64,000 nt of DNA from Inia geoffrensis (taxonomy: Eukaryota; Chordata; Mammalia; Artiodactyla; Iniidae). Shown here piece by piece: positions 20,126 to 32,060 of this stretch. Made by a program: the position numbers and the translations under genes. The notes beneath the pieces were generated by a model. That model had not been told where the DNA came from and searched no databases. It was given only the letters and a program-made list of their open reading frames with translations. The stretch covers positions 64,559,092 to 64,623,091 of the forward strand of contig CM070905.1 of assembly GCA_036417435.1 (NCBI GenBank), given 5' to 3'. The stretch's first letter is position 1; each line of letters begins with the position of its first letter.

Positions 20126-23100
20126 TTTTAGAAAAGATTTTCATGGTGTATGGGGATGTCACATATATAAACAAAACACAAAACAGAGGGTAGTTCATTT
20201 ACCATAAAGATAGCAAGTCTGGGACAAAATATAAATTCAAGTGGTGAAGTCTAGTTTATAAATTTTTGGTTGAGGTGTTTCTGATATTTAATAAGTGAAT
20301 TTATTTTTTTCCCCATTCAAAGGGTCATTTTCACAGGCAAGAAACAGACATGGAAACTACCTATGTGAAAGCCATTAATCTCAATGTTATTTGCAGAAAT
20401 TCAAGTAACTTAAAAGTTAAAGTAAAATACGAGTTGAGAAGCATAACCAGATATGTATAATCAACCAATTCTACAAAAGGAACCTATACCTGGGAGTTCA
20501 GAAGCCACGTATGATCAGTAGTAGGCCCTCAATGTACCTCCAATACAATGCCACACCCTTTTCCTTTTCTACTCTGGCAATTAAAAGAACAATAGGAAGA
20601 AATCAAGTTCCTTGTTACAGGAAAATGTAAATGAGGAAAAAATCAAGAAGATTGAATACAACAGGCAACGGAGCATTCAGAAGATAAAGATGGAGGGAAA
20701 TCAATCTGAATGTCTAAAACCAAGAGGCAAATTAACATCACCAAACTTGAAAAATATCTCCTTAAATTATACAGTTTGAGTGTGGAGATGAACTCAAACA
20801 TAAGCTAAAGATATGCAGAATAAATCTGCCCTGTTCTCATTGCTCAGAATTGATAGTTCATCAATATGAAACTTCTGAAGCAGACCAACAAATTCAATTA
20901 GAATCCAATTTCTCATAAACTGGGATGATAGCACAAGACTGAGATATCTATATCCTAGAGAAAAAAAAAATAATGAACTAGGAGTGTAGGTATAGGAGAC
21001 AGGAAGTTATGCAACACTTTCCAAAACTGCTCTCTAATGAGTTGAGAGAAATAATCTTTCCTAAAGAATATAATCTTAATATTTACCCCAAACAAACAAA
21101 TAGTCTTGAATGATGATGAAAGTAGCCCATATTTACTAAGGATTTGAAAACTCAGACATAGCAGGAAATAACCTGACAAAAAGAGTCAAGACATACTAGG
21201 AAATAACTTGACAAAACTCAGACATACCAGGAAATAACAAAAAGAATCACTGTCACAGGAATCAATTTTATATTTATAAACATTACTTTAAAAATTTCCA
21301 AGTGAAAGTAATAGCTATAAATCATAACCATCTTTATTAAAATGCTATTATTTCAGTTACTTTTACAATAGAAGTTTTGACTGTCAAGAAATAGAAATAA
21401 GAACCATGAAATAGGAAACATATCCAATGTATTAACTTTCTATGTGATTTATACAGCATGGCATAGTTCAGAAAAATATAATGAAATTCAATTATACAGC
21501 TAATTTGGTTCAATGTTTATCAAATTAATTGTATGAAACCAAAAGTAGCAATAGTCTAAAATAATTTTTAAACCACAGAACTATTTATTCAACGGGTATT
21601 AGATTGGATCCTAAATCTCTCTACAAAGATCCCACTTACTATGTCAAATTATTTTTAATAATTTACAACCCAGAAATTGCAAAATGTATTTCTAATGAAT
21701 TCTAAATACCAATAAAGTGCTCTCACAGGCTTATCAGCTCAACAAATAAACACAGACAAAATAACATTACAGGCATTGTCATTAAGGTATTCATCATATA
21801 TTCTCCACCACAACATGATTTAAATTCAATTCAAGTTCTGTACCAGAAAAAAAAGCAAATTCCTCCTTTGCTTTTTCCTTGCCTAGGGTAATATATACCA
21901 TTAGTCTCAATATTTAGTATCTCATTCATGTTTTCTCTTTTTCTAGCAGCATTTAGGACACCCCCAGAAATCACTATAGTGATATTTGTAGCTCTATCCA
22001 TTCAACCACAAAAAGCCAATAAAAAATTCACACTGAAACATGAAGACTCCATATTAGAAACTGTATATCCTGACCAGGGGAAAACAAAGAAAATTATACA
22101 TGTGTTGCTTTAGGACTATTTTTCCCAGAATAAAGTTTAATTTTTGAGGAAGCAGAAAACAAAGTCCATTATTTTTTACTTAAGTTTACATTGCCATCCA
22201 GCTCCAGTTAAAATCAAATACTATATGATTCAATTGAAATCAACACACCATATAAGTAATCAGTACCTTTATTCTCTCACTAAAGTTTCAAGCTCACCAT
22301 TTGTGATTTTTATAAAGTGCTGACCCACATAATGCCCCGTTTCATTTTTACCAATTTATAATTTTCTTCTAAGTTTGTCTGCATTTGTTGATTATGAGAT
22401 GGAAGAAAACTGCATTCTTAAAAAACTGCTAAGTTTACACTTCTAGAACTTAGAGGTTATGTTTTTGTTCAGAACATAAACATATATGGGTAAAATTTGA
22501 GTGTGCTGCTAAACACTCCTCAGAAGGATCAAAACCAATGTGCTAGGGTATTGAAGAGAGTTTGTATGCTCCACAGAAAGAAAGGTAGAGAAAAGGAAAA
22601 CAGGGAGAGATGAGAATGTAAGAGAGGAGGAGAGAATAAAGTCAGAAAGGTAGTGAAAAATTATGTGGGCCTGATAGAGACTCCCTACCAATCTCACAAA
22701 TATTTAATAAGATTTCTACACTCAAGAGATAGTTAATGTACATGAATATTTTCATAAACTGGTGAGGCATCAGATTTTCACATACAGATTAACATAGGGC
22801 AACATGGCAAAAGCAAGTGAAGATTCAGGAGTGAAGGACTGTTGAGACGATAAGGCCCTGGGAAGTTCAGACAAATCTTGAAGAGGTTTAAGAATGTGGC
22901 ATTAACCTTCAAGATAATCCTCCCTAGATGTCAAAAGTCTAGGAAGTCCAAGCTGGCAGCCAAGTAAGGGACAATGCTTGGGTGGAGGAAGATTTTCAGA
23001 GGGGTGTCAAGTTGATTTTTTTCTTGTAAGTTACTGTTCATTCTTAGATTCTAACACAATTTCTTATAATTAATGCCTCTTTTAATTGCATTATTTTTCT

Positions 23101-23208
23101 ATCTGTTTGTTAGATTTAGAGTTTCCTTTCCTGAGATTTGTGACAGTCATACTTGTTAGAGTCTCCATTCTTTTTGAGCTGAATTCCCTTCAAGAATCTC
23201 TCATCTTG
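20126..23208. other. Unassigned AT-rich DNA, no gene seen
   Basis: About 3 kb without a repeat call, except an imperfect tandem repeat at 21155-21238. ORFs up to 74 codons have no recognisable features. Polypurine tracts lie near 22560-22670. Confidence 0.45.
21155..21238. repeat. Imperfect tandem repeat, three copies
   Basis: Three copies of a unit beginning GACATANCAGGAAATAAC start at 21155, 21190 and 21221. Spacings are 35 and 31 bp, and internal words such as TGACAAAA recur. The copies differ by a few substitutions and a small deletion. Confidence 0.85.
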
Positions 23209-23213
23209 GTAAC

Positions 23214-23596
23214 TGCATTAAATATCTAGGGCTACCATAACAAAATACCACAGATTGGTGGATTAAACAACAGAAACTTATTTTCTCACAGTTCTGGAGA
23301 CTAGATATCCCAGATCAAGGTGTCAGGATGACTGGTTTCTTCTGTGGCCTCACTCCTTGGCTTGCAAGATGGCAGCCTTCTCACTGTACCCTCACGTGGT
23401 CATCCCTGTGTTTGTGTCATAATTCTCTCTTCTTATAAAGACATCAATCATATTGGATTAGGGCCCAAACTAATGACCGCATTTTAATTTAATTACGTCT
23501 TTTAAAGGCTCCATTTCCAAATAGTCACATTCCGTGATATTACAGATAAAAGTTTCAACATATGAATTTTGAGGAGACGCAATTCAGCCCATAACA
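23214..23596 (-). mobile_element. Solo MaLR LTR (MLT1-like), antisense
   Basis: A 383-bp solo LTR on the minus strand. On the plus strand it carries CAACAGAAACTTATTTTCTC, CACAGTTCTGGAGACTAGAT, CTTCTTATAAAGACATCAAT and a CAATTCAGCCCATAACA end, the reverse of the usual MaLR start. The 5-bp duplication GTAAC flanks it exactly (23209-23213 and 23597-23601), leaving TG...CA ends. No internal genes. Confidence 0.8.
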
Positions 23597-23601
23597 GTAA
23601 C

Positions 23602-24271
23602 ATTACCATATTTTCTCAGGAATTATATGAACTACTTTGTCAAAATCTCCTGTATCATATATCTAACTGAACCTTCTCTTTAGTAATGTGTTATATTCCT
23701 TGATCATCATAGATGGGAATGATTGTTTCCCATCAAAAATTACACATGTCTATAAATACACCCACCTATTCACACACAGGTCAGAAATCCCAATACAAGC
23801 AGGTTTGTGTCCTGACCATTCTAGAGTAGAATCTTTATCCTCCATACACTGGATTGTATCTGTGGTTGCATATATGTGTGCGTCTTTATGTGCTAATGTA
23901 TTAATCTTATTTATTCACAGTATCCTAATTAGGGATAGAAGGGATTGATTCTTAGCAGAACCACAGAAGTTACAGATTTCAATAAAGTGAATCACACATG
24001 GAACTGTCTATTGGGCAACTGTCTAGTGATCAATGTAGATGTCTATTTGGAATTGGTAATTTGAGTCAGAAAGCAATGGTTAAAGATGTAAGCGACAGTT
24101 AAAGATGAAGAAGAAAGAGACAGAAAACAAGGTACAAAAATTTAGCCAAGAGAACACAAGGAGCCCAGTGACAGACATGAAAGTAAAACTTAAATCTTTC
24201 AACACTCTATGACATGTTTTTCTATTAGATCATGATATCTTAGATATGAGTTATATAAATGCCACTATTTC
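23602..24271. other. Unassigned DNA
   Basis: No repeat or gene recognised. An 86-codon ORF at 23688-23948 has no recognisable domain. Confidence 0.4.
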
Positions 24272-26109
24272 TTTTTTTTTTCTGTGTTGTATACTTTTAG
24301 TTTTTTTTATATTGGAGTGTAGTTGCTTTACAATGTTGTGTTAGTTTCTCTGTACAGCAAAGTGAATCAGTTATACATATATCCCCTCTTTTTCAGATTT
24401 CCTTCCCATTTAGGTCATCACAGAACACTGAGTTCCCTGTGCTATACAGTAGGTTCTCATTAGTTATCTATCTTATGCATAGTAGTGTATATATGTCAAT
24501 CCCAATCTCCCAATTCATCACACCCCTCTTCCCCCTTTGGTAACCGTAAGTTTGTTTTCTACATCTGAGATTCTATTTCTGCTGTGCAAATCAGTTCATC
24601 TGAACTATTTTTCTAGACTCCACATATAAGCAGTATTATACGATATTTGTCTTTCTCTTTCTGACTTACTTCACTCTTATGGCAATCTCTAGGTCCACCC
24701 ATTTCCCTGCAAATGGCATTATTTCATTCCTTTTTATGGCTGAGTAATATTCCATCACATATATTTACCACATCTTCTTTATCCATTCCTCTGTCAATGG
24801 ACGTTTAGGTTGCTTCCATGTCCTGGCTATTGTAAATAGTCCTGCAGTGAACACTGGGGTGCATGCAACCTTTCCAATTATGGTTTTTTCCTGATGTATG
24901 CCCAGGAATGTGATTGCTGGGTCATATGGCAGTTCTATTTTTAGTTTTTTAAGGAACCTCCATACTGTTCTCCATAGCGGCTGTACCAATTTACATTCCC
25001 ACCAACACTGTAGGAGGGTTCCCTTTTCCCCACACGCTCCCCACCATTTACTGTTTGTAGAATTTTTTGATGATCGCCATTCTGACTGGTGTGAGGTGAT
25101 ACCTCATTGTGGTTTTGATTTGCATTTCTCTAATAATTAGTGATGTGGAGCATCTTTTCATGTGTTTTTTGGTCATCTGTATGTCTTCTTTGGAGAAATG
25201 TCTATTTAGGTCTTCTGACCATTTTTTGTTGGGTTGTTTGTTTTTCTGATATTGAGCGCATGAGCTATTTGTATATTTTGGGGATTAATACCTTGTCAGT
25301 TGCTTTGTTTGCAAATATTTTCTCCCATTCTGAGGGTTTTCTTTTTGTTTTGTTTATGGTTTCCTTTGCTATACAAAAGCTTTTACATTTCATTAGGTCC
25401 CATTTGTTTATTTTTGTTTTTATTTCCATTACTCTAGGCAGTGGATCGAAAAAGATCTTTCTGTGATTTATGTCAAAGAGTGTTCTGCCTATGTTTTCCT
25501 CTAAGAGTTTTATAGTATCCGGCCTTACATTTAGGCCTTTAATCCATTTTGAGTTTATTTTTGTGTATGGTGTTAGGGAGTGTTCTAATTTCATTCTTTT
25601 ACATGTAGCTGTCCAGTTTTCCCATCACCACATATTGGAAATCTTGTCTTTTCTCCATTGTGTATTTTGTCTCTAAGATCATAGATTAGGTGGCCATAGG
25701 TGCGTGGGTTTACCTCTGGGTTTCTATCCTGTTCTATTGATCTATATTTCTGTTTTTGTGCCCGTACCATACTGTTTTGATAACTGTAGTTTTGTAGTAT
25801 AATCTGAAGTCAAGGAGCTTGATTTCTTCAGCTTCATTCTTCTTTCTCAAGATTGCTTTTGCTATTCATGTTCGTGTTTCCATACAAATTGTAAACTTTT
25901 TGTTCTAATTCTCTGAAAAATGCCCTTGGTAATTTGATAGCAATTGCTCTGTAGATTGCTTTGGGTAGTACAGTCATTTGCACAATATTGATTCTTCCAG
26001 TCCAAGAACATGGTATATGTCTCCATCTGTTTGTGTCATCTTTGATTTCTTTCATCAGTGTCTTATAGTTTTCTGAGACAGGTCTTTTGCCTCCTTAGGT
26101 AGGCTTATT
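24272..26109 (-). mobile_element. L1, 3' segment of a 5'-inverted copy
   Basis: The minus-strand L1 3' segment starts with T runs (24272-24281 and 24301-24308, the reversed tail). It runs through the 3' UTR and the C-terminal half of ORF2. Recognisable minus-strand words are [32 protein letters not shown] and [18 protein letters not shown]. The frame is broken several times. At about 26109 the sequence switches abruptly to upstream L1 in the opposite orientation. Confidence 0.9.
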
Positions 26110-26111
26110 CC

Positions 26112-26945
26112 ACATTTAGTGAAGAGTTAACATATACCCTTCTGAAACTCTTCCAAAAAACTGAACAGGAAGGAACACTTCCAAGCTCATTCTATGGGGC
26201 CATCACCCTGATACCAAAACCAGACAAATATCTCACAAAAAAAGAAAATTACAGGCCAATATCACTGATGAACATGGACGCAAAAATCCTCAATAAAATA
26301 CCAGCAAACTGAATCCAACAACACATTAAAAGGATCATGCACCCTGATCAAGTGGGATTTATGCCAGGGATGCAAGGAGTCTTCAGTATAGGCAAATCAA
26401 TCAATGTGATACACCACATTAACAAATTGAAGAATAAACACCATATTATCATCTCGATAGATGCAGAAAAAGCTTTTCATAAAGTTCAACACCAATTTAT
26501 GGTAAAAACTCTCCAGAAAGTGGGCTTAGAAGGAAACTACCTCAACATAATAAGGGCCACATACAACAAACCTACAGTTGATATCATACTCAATGGTGAA
26601 AAGCTGAAAGCATTTCCTCTAAAATCAGGAACAAGACAAGGATGTCCACTCTTGCCACTTTCATTCAACATAGTTTTGGAAGTCCGAGCCACAGTTATCA
26701 GAGAAGAAGAAATAAAAGGAATACAAATTGGAAAAGAAGAAGTAAAACTGTCACTATTTGCAAATGACATGATACTATACATAGAAAATTCTAAAGATGC
26801 TACCAGAAAACTACTAGAGCTCATCAGTGAATTTGGTAAAGTTGCAGGATACAAAATTAATACACAGAAATCTCTTGCATTCCTATACACTGACAACAAA
26901 AAATCAAAAAGAGAGATTATGGAAACAATCCCATTTACCATCGCC
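26112..26945 (+). pseudogene. L1 ORF2 reverse-transcriptase segment, inverted, dead
   Basis: The inverted 5' segment of the same L1. It is open from 26337 for 211 codons and covers the RT core. Motif A reads IDAEKAFHK (residues 41-49 of the ORF), motif B region GTRQGCPL (98-105) and motif C FAND (141-144, bases 26757-26768). L1 RTs normally have AFD in motif A and FADD in motif C. Here the second motif A position is H and the first motif C aspartate is N, so even an intact protein would be inactive. L1 identity fades after PFTIAS at about 26945. The last few residues of the ORF are flank. Confidence 0.9.
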
Positions 26946-27999
26946 TCAGATAGAAATGTCTCTGTTTCCTGAAGTGCTATTTCTCCCTCTCCTATATGAT
27001 TTCTACCACATTACAGAGATTTTATGAAAATTAATTGTAGGAAAAGGCCCAAAATACTGTGAGCTCCTCAGAAGGAAGACATAAAGTAAAATCAAGTAAC
27101 TGTCATTATTATCATTATTATGCATTACACATGTCAGATTGCTTCAGAAAGGTCACTCATGGGACTAAAAAAACGAGTACTGGAGTGAGCAATATATTAA
27201 ATCAATTAATATTAAGAAGGGTATATAAGAATCATTGCCCCTCAGGAATTTACCTTTCATTAATCAAATTACTAATTATAAGTATTAAAGCAGTACTCCA
27301 TGCATATCAACAAACACAGAGTTCCCAGATAACAAATAAGGACTAAATTCGCCTTCTAGCTCATGCAGATTTGTCTTCACATAAAACACTCCACAACCAG
27401 AATATAAAGTATTTACAGCTCTAGGCTTTCCAAGTAACTTCTTAAGTAATTTTATACAGCACCATCTGAATAATTATTAGGAGTGATATGATATTTCATG
27501 AAATCAAATCTTCAGATTTGATAAGTATAGAACTTCTTAGTAAGTGTCTTTGTGGTCTCAAAAAATGTAAACTGTTCAAGCCAGGAATCTAACCTTTAGC
27601 AAAACAAAAATGAGAATTTCAAATGTCTTCCATACACTGTCCGTGCTACCCACTTCGCATACTTACCAGTGACATAAACTATGTAAAAGAATCTGTATAT
27701 TAATTTTAATGAGGCATTTTGATGCCCTAAAGAACTGGGATGAATCAGGATTCAAAAATGTTTGCCTGCCCAATGCATCCAAAAGGCCAGCCAATTAAAA
27801 TGTAGCTGTAAATTCAAATATCAGAATTATTGTGCATCTGGACATAGCTAGATTATTATGTGCCAACAGAAATGTCAGTTTGTTATAGAGACTTCTAAAT
27901 TATTACTCATCTCTTATGAAATGTGTGTATTTCTGTTTACTTTCACACATACATATAGTTACATTTTTAAAACTACAAAAAAATAAACAAAAAAATTTG
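26946..27999. other. Unassigned DNA
   Basis: No gene or repeat family recognised. A 95-codon ORF at 27059-27346 has no visible domain. Confidence 0.45.
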
Positions 28000-28117
28000 T
28001 TGCTAACAGACCTACTTTACAAGAAATACTACAGGAAGTTCCTCAGGAGTAAAGCAAGTAAACCCAGATAGTAATTTAAATCCATAAGAACAGAGAGTAC
28101 TAGTAAAGGTAATTAAG

Positions 28118-28120
<3 letters not shown>

Positions 28121-28174
<54 letters not shown>
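28121..28174. repeat. (TA)n followed by T27
   Basis: About 13 TA units, starting inside the left target-site duplication, lead into the reversed poly(A) tail (T27, 28148-28174) of the adjoining SINE. Confidence 0.9.
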
Positions 28175-28365
28175 CAGTACGCAGGGCTCTCACTGTTGTG
28201 GCCTCTCCCACCGCAGAGCACAGGCTTTGGACGGGCAGGCTCAGCGGCCATGGCTCACGGGCCCAGCCGCTCTGCAGCATGTGGGATCTTCCCGGATCAG
28301 GGCACAAACCCGTGTACCCTGCATCAGCAGGCGGACTCTCAACCACTGCGCCACCAGGGAAGCCC
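28148..28365 (-). mobile_element. CHR-type SINE, short GC-rich form, antisense
   Basis: The reverse complement of the short CHR SINE. The T tail is followed by CTCTCACTGTTGTGGCCTCT, GCGGCCATGGCTCACGGGCC and an end reading CCACTGCGCCACCAGGGAAG. The perfect 11-bp duplication AGTAATTATAT flanks it (28116-28126 and 28366-28376). It inserted in an old L1 3' UTR. The long pure tail and low divergence suggest a fairly young copy. Confidence 0.93.
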
Positions 28366-28758
28366 AGTAATTATATTTTTTAAAAAGAATATAGATGCAT
28401 TTTTCTTCCTTCTCATAACTTATTTGAAAGCAATTTAATAAAATAATATGTATATGACATAATGTTGGTCTTATAATGTATAGAAATGTAATATATCTGT
28501 AATACATTTGGCAATAACAGCATAAAGGTCATGGGTAAGAACAAAGCTATTTTCACTAAGAAATAGCTATGGGGGGCTACAGTACCACACCTGCAGGAAA
28601 CACCATATGCATGGAATGTATCACCCTGCTTTAAGAATATATCAAGCTAATAATGCTTTTGAAAAATCAATTTTTGTCTCACATAAGGGAACAGCTAATA
28701 AGTAAATTGGCAGCTTTTGATTTATTTGGATAAATGACTCTATCATGGATGCTGTTTT

Positions 28759-29123
28759 TTTATATAAATGTATTTTTATTTAATTAATTTATTTATTTAT
28801 GGCTGCATTGGGTCTTTGTTGCTGCGTGAGGGCTTTCTCTAATTGCGGCAAGCGGGGGCTACTCTCCATTGCGGTGCATGGGCTTCTCACTGGGGTGGTT
28901 TCTCTTGTTGCGGATCATAGGCTCTACACATGTGGGCTTCGGTAGTTGTGGCAGGCAGGCTCAGTAGCTGTGGCTCATGGGCTCTAGAGCACAGGCTCAG
29001 TAGTTGTGGCTCATTGGCTTAGTTGCTCTGAAGCATGTGGGATCTTCCCAGGCCAGGGCTCAAACCCGTGTCCCCCTGCATTGGCAGGTGGATTCTTAGC
29101 CACTGCACCATCAGGGAAGTCCC
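28759..29123 (-). mobile_element. CHR-type SINE, long form, antisense
   Basis: A long CHR SINE (about 365 bp) starting with an AT-rich reversed tail and TATGGCTGCATTGGGTCTTT. Tandem-like blocks of GTAGTTGTGGC and GGCTCATGGGCTCTAGAGCA follow. It ends CCACTGCACCATCAGGGAAG. The perfect 15-bp duplication CATGGATGCTGTTTT lies at 28744-28758 and 29124-29138. Confidence 0.93.
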
Positions 29124-29138
29124 CATGGATGCTGTTTT

Positions 29139-31137
29139 AAATAATCTTTTTGTCTTTCATCCTGCATGCCCTAAGGTGGTATCTGAACTTCACCAGATAT
29201 AAAAATAGTCAAGCAAGGTTATTATATAGTGGAGTTGCTTTGCAATGGTCATATTAAGACCAAGGTTACCATCCGTCCATTAGCCAAACTGTGTAACCAT
29301 AGAAAGATGTTTGTTGTGCCTAGGACATGACTTTACCCATAATATTACATAATAATGGCCACTGCTGTGGTATTACAGGGCTTTTTTATTAAACACTAAA
29401 ATACGGACTCAAATGCTAATGAACAGGCATAAGCAATACATAGCAGGCAAGATAGCTAATAGGCAAGAGATTTTCATTTGCCAAGAATGACACCACTTTT
29501 AAAAATATTATTGGATTTGTGTATTCATTTTATAGATTCAAAGTGCTTTTGCATGTGGCATTTCAATTGATCCTCACAATGAACTAAAATCCAGGATAAA
29601 GCAAGAGAATATATCCCTTTACCAATAATGTTTTCATTTTTATGGTGAAACATGGCTAAAAGTCATTGTGTGTCATGCATTTTATGAAGAAAAATAATGG
29701 TTTTTCTTCTGATATTCAAGAGGGTCATCAGATCATACGCTTAACATTTAGCTAGTATAGATTTATGCCTGACCTAGACTATTATAAATGTATGAACTTT
29801 TTTTTAAAAAAAGCAATTTCTATTTGCAGTTAATCAAATGAGTTATTTCTTTAAGATAGTATCCTAGCAACTTCAGACAGAAGAGGAAGTCCTGCTGATG
29901 TTAGAAAGAGATTTGTTTATCACATGCCCACATATAACTTCTGAATGTGCTTCAAAGTGTTGCTTTGATCAAGCAACTATCAAAACTCTTCTGTTATAGA
30001 ACTAACAAGGTTGTAAGAATCATTTCACAATTTCTGAATTTGAGATGCCCATAGAGAGAACAGTGATTGTTATTTATAGTAAACAGCTTTCTTTAAGGAA
30101 TATTTTAATGAGAATGTACCTCTCAAGTAAACCCAAATAAGTTATCGGTAACCAAATATATAACTAAATTTTTTCAAATATTTCGGCTGACAGCTAAGTA
30201 ACTGGAAGTTTTCCAACCGTCTTAAAATAAACCTTACCTGACATATTGTCCAACTACATATCTCAGTGACAGATGAAAAGGGTTTGAGCCACTAATGTCA
30301 TCTTCAAGCCTATGGAAGTCCATATTCTTTGCTTTCAACCAGAAAGTTTTTAACCTTTTAAGCTTTTAACCAAAAGCTTAAAGTTTTTAAGCCAGAATTT
30401 AAAAAAAAGAAAATACTAATCCCAGCTAAGAACCAGCTAAGAGTCCAATCTATTCAGGATATTCCATGACTTTGTGTCTCTATTAAACTTCTTTCAGGTA
30501 ATGTGATATAATAAGACATGTGGCCTTGACTCTAAAATTTGATGCAAAAGTGTAAGGGCCCTATCCATTGGTCAGATTGAGCCAGAGGAAGGGGCAGGAA
30601 ATCCAATAACCAAATCCAAGTTTGGAGGTATTGATAGTTCAGGAAATTATCTAACCTAGACCATAAAATAAACAACTGAATGGAAACTGACCCACATAGG
30701 ACTTTGAATTATGCCTTAAGGAGAATGCATCAACAAGCTGTGCAGAGAAAAATCTCAGTTTCTTCAAGCTTTATAATTTAAAATACTATAGAATTTTATA
30801 TTTGCAAAATAAATATATGTACTTCACTTCTTGAATCTTGTGATTCATAATTAATTACTAACAAGCAAAATACAAGCCTGTAATGTTTAAAGTTTCACTC
30901 CTATAAATTTCACTCCCTGAATTCGGTAAATAGAAAAAAAAAATTCCTAAAGCTACTAAATACTGCTTATTGGTTACCCTCCCCCATCACTCCCTATGAA
31001 TCAATCACTATTAAGAAAGGAGGTTAGGACAGGAGCAATGCTGAACATAATGGATACTGGAAATAGATATGGAACAAATCAATAAATCAGGAAGGAAATC
31101 ATCTACCTTTAACTGATAACAAAGACATTGTCAATAA
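29139..31137. other. Unassigned DNA, no gene seen
   Basis: About 2 kb without a confident repeat. CATTTCAATTGATCCTCACA near 29560 is a possible MIR remnant. A local repeat of the word AAGCTTTTAACCA/AAAGCTTAAAG lies near 30355-30390. No ORF above 60 codons. Confidence 0.4.
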
Positions 31138-31385
31138 TAACATCTAACCTCTAATAAGTTCTAGGCGCTGTGCTAAATTCTTTATATACATTAGCTCATA
31201 TAATTTTCACAACAAACCTACAAGGTAGAAATTATTATTACAGCCAATTTGTAGCTGATAAAAATGAGGCTTACAGACGTTATGCAACTTTCCCAGAGTT
31301 ACCCAAAAAGTGACAGAGTTGGAATTCAATTCAGGTCTCTATGCTCCCAAGCCTGTGGACTTATGCATGATGCTACCTAGCCTTC
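31138..31385 (-). mobile_element. MIR SINE, near full length, antisense
   Basis: The reversed MIR: GTTCTAGGCGCTGTGCTAAA, ATACATTAGCTCATATAATT, CACAACAAACCTACAAGGTA, GTGACAGAGTTGGAATTCAA and CCAAGCCTGTGGACTTATGC. It is one of the best preserved MIR copies in the window. Confidence 0.85.
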
Positions 31386-31544
31386 CATCAACCTCAGCAA
31401 GGTTGCTATTATTCTTAGGCAATATGACATGTCTGTTTCTAGGAGCCAGCAAATCCTGTAATATTATATTGAGAAACTACTAGTAGCAATGCCTTACCTT
31501 CCCGTGAGCCATTTTCTCACAACAACAAGTTCATTTTGGGTACT

Positions 31545-32060
31545 CATCAGGTAGAATTAGATTTGTCTGAATAGGACAGAATACCCTGCCCAAAATAACA
31601 GTGGTTTAAGCAAGACAGATGTTCATTTTTCCTTATAGTAGGAAAAGTTCAGATGTACAGAGTCTGGAGCTGATATGGCAATTCCACAGGCATTGGGATC
31701 CAAGTTAAGCCTGTTTATACACATTAATCTTTAGAACTGACTTCCATTGACAACTTTGCCTCATGGTCCAAGATAATTGCTTAAGTGTTAGCCATCTAGT
31801 TTGAGACAGGAAGAAAGAAGAGGAGAGAAGGGAAAAGGGGCATACCCTACCAAATGAGTCCACATGCTTTAAAAAAAAAAAAAAAAAATTCTTCTAGAAA
31901 CACCAACACCACATCTTGCACTCATATCTCATTGGCTACCCATAATTCTAAGGATATCTGAAAAATGTAGTCCTTTAACTGGGCCGGCTTCTGTTAGTAA
32001 AGTAGGAGAGGCTAATAGATATTATATCATCTAGCATTTTCTACCACTGACAGTGAGAAA
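31545..32060. mobile_element. Ancient medium-frequency repeat, class unassigned
   Basis: The layout is familiar from other mammalian loci: AACAGTGGTTTAAGCAAGAC, CAATTCCACAGGCATTGGGA, a purine-rich GAAGAAAGAAGAGGAGAG stretch, CATATCTCATTGGCTACCCA and GAAAAATGTAGTCCTTTAAC. I recognise it as a repeated element but cannot say whether it is a DNA transposon or an LTR. A run of 18 A lies at 31871-31888. Confidence 0.4.

Larger units (their letters stand above)
28000..28560 (+). mobile_element. Old L1 3' UTR, split by a SINE
   Basis: The left part (28000-28126) has ACAGACCTACTTTACAAGAA and CAGGAAGTTCCTCAGGAGTA. The right part (28366 to about 28560) has CATAACTTATTTGAAAGCAA, an AATGTATAGAAATGTAATAT word and CAATAACAGCATAAAGG. 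These match the 3' non-coding part of an older L1. A short CHR SINE separates the two collinear parts. Confidence 0.6.

Noticed and set aside
26537..26941. A 134-codon minus-strand ORF
   Set aside because: It is a shadow frame on the opposite strand of the L1 RT segment.
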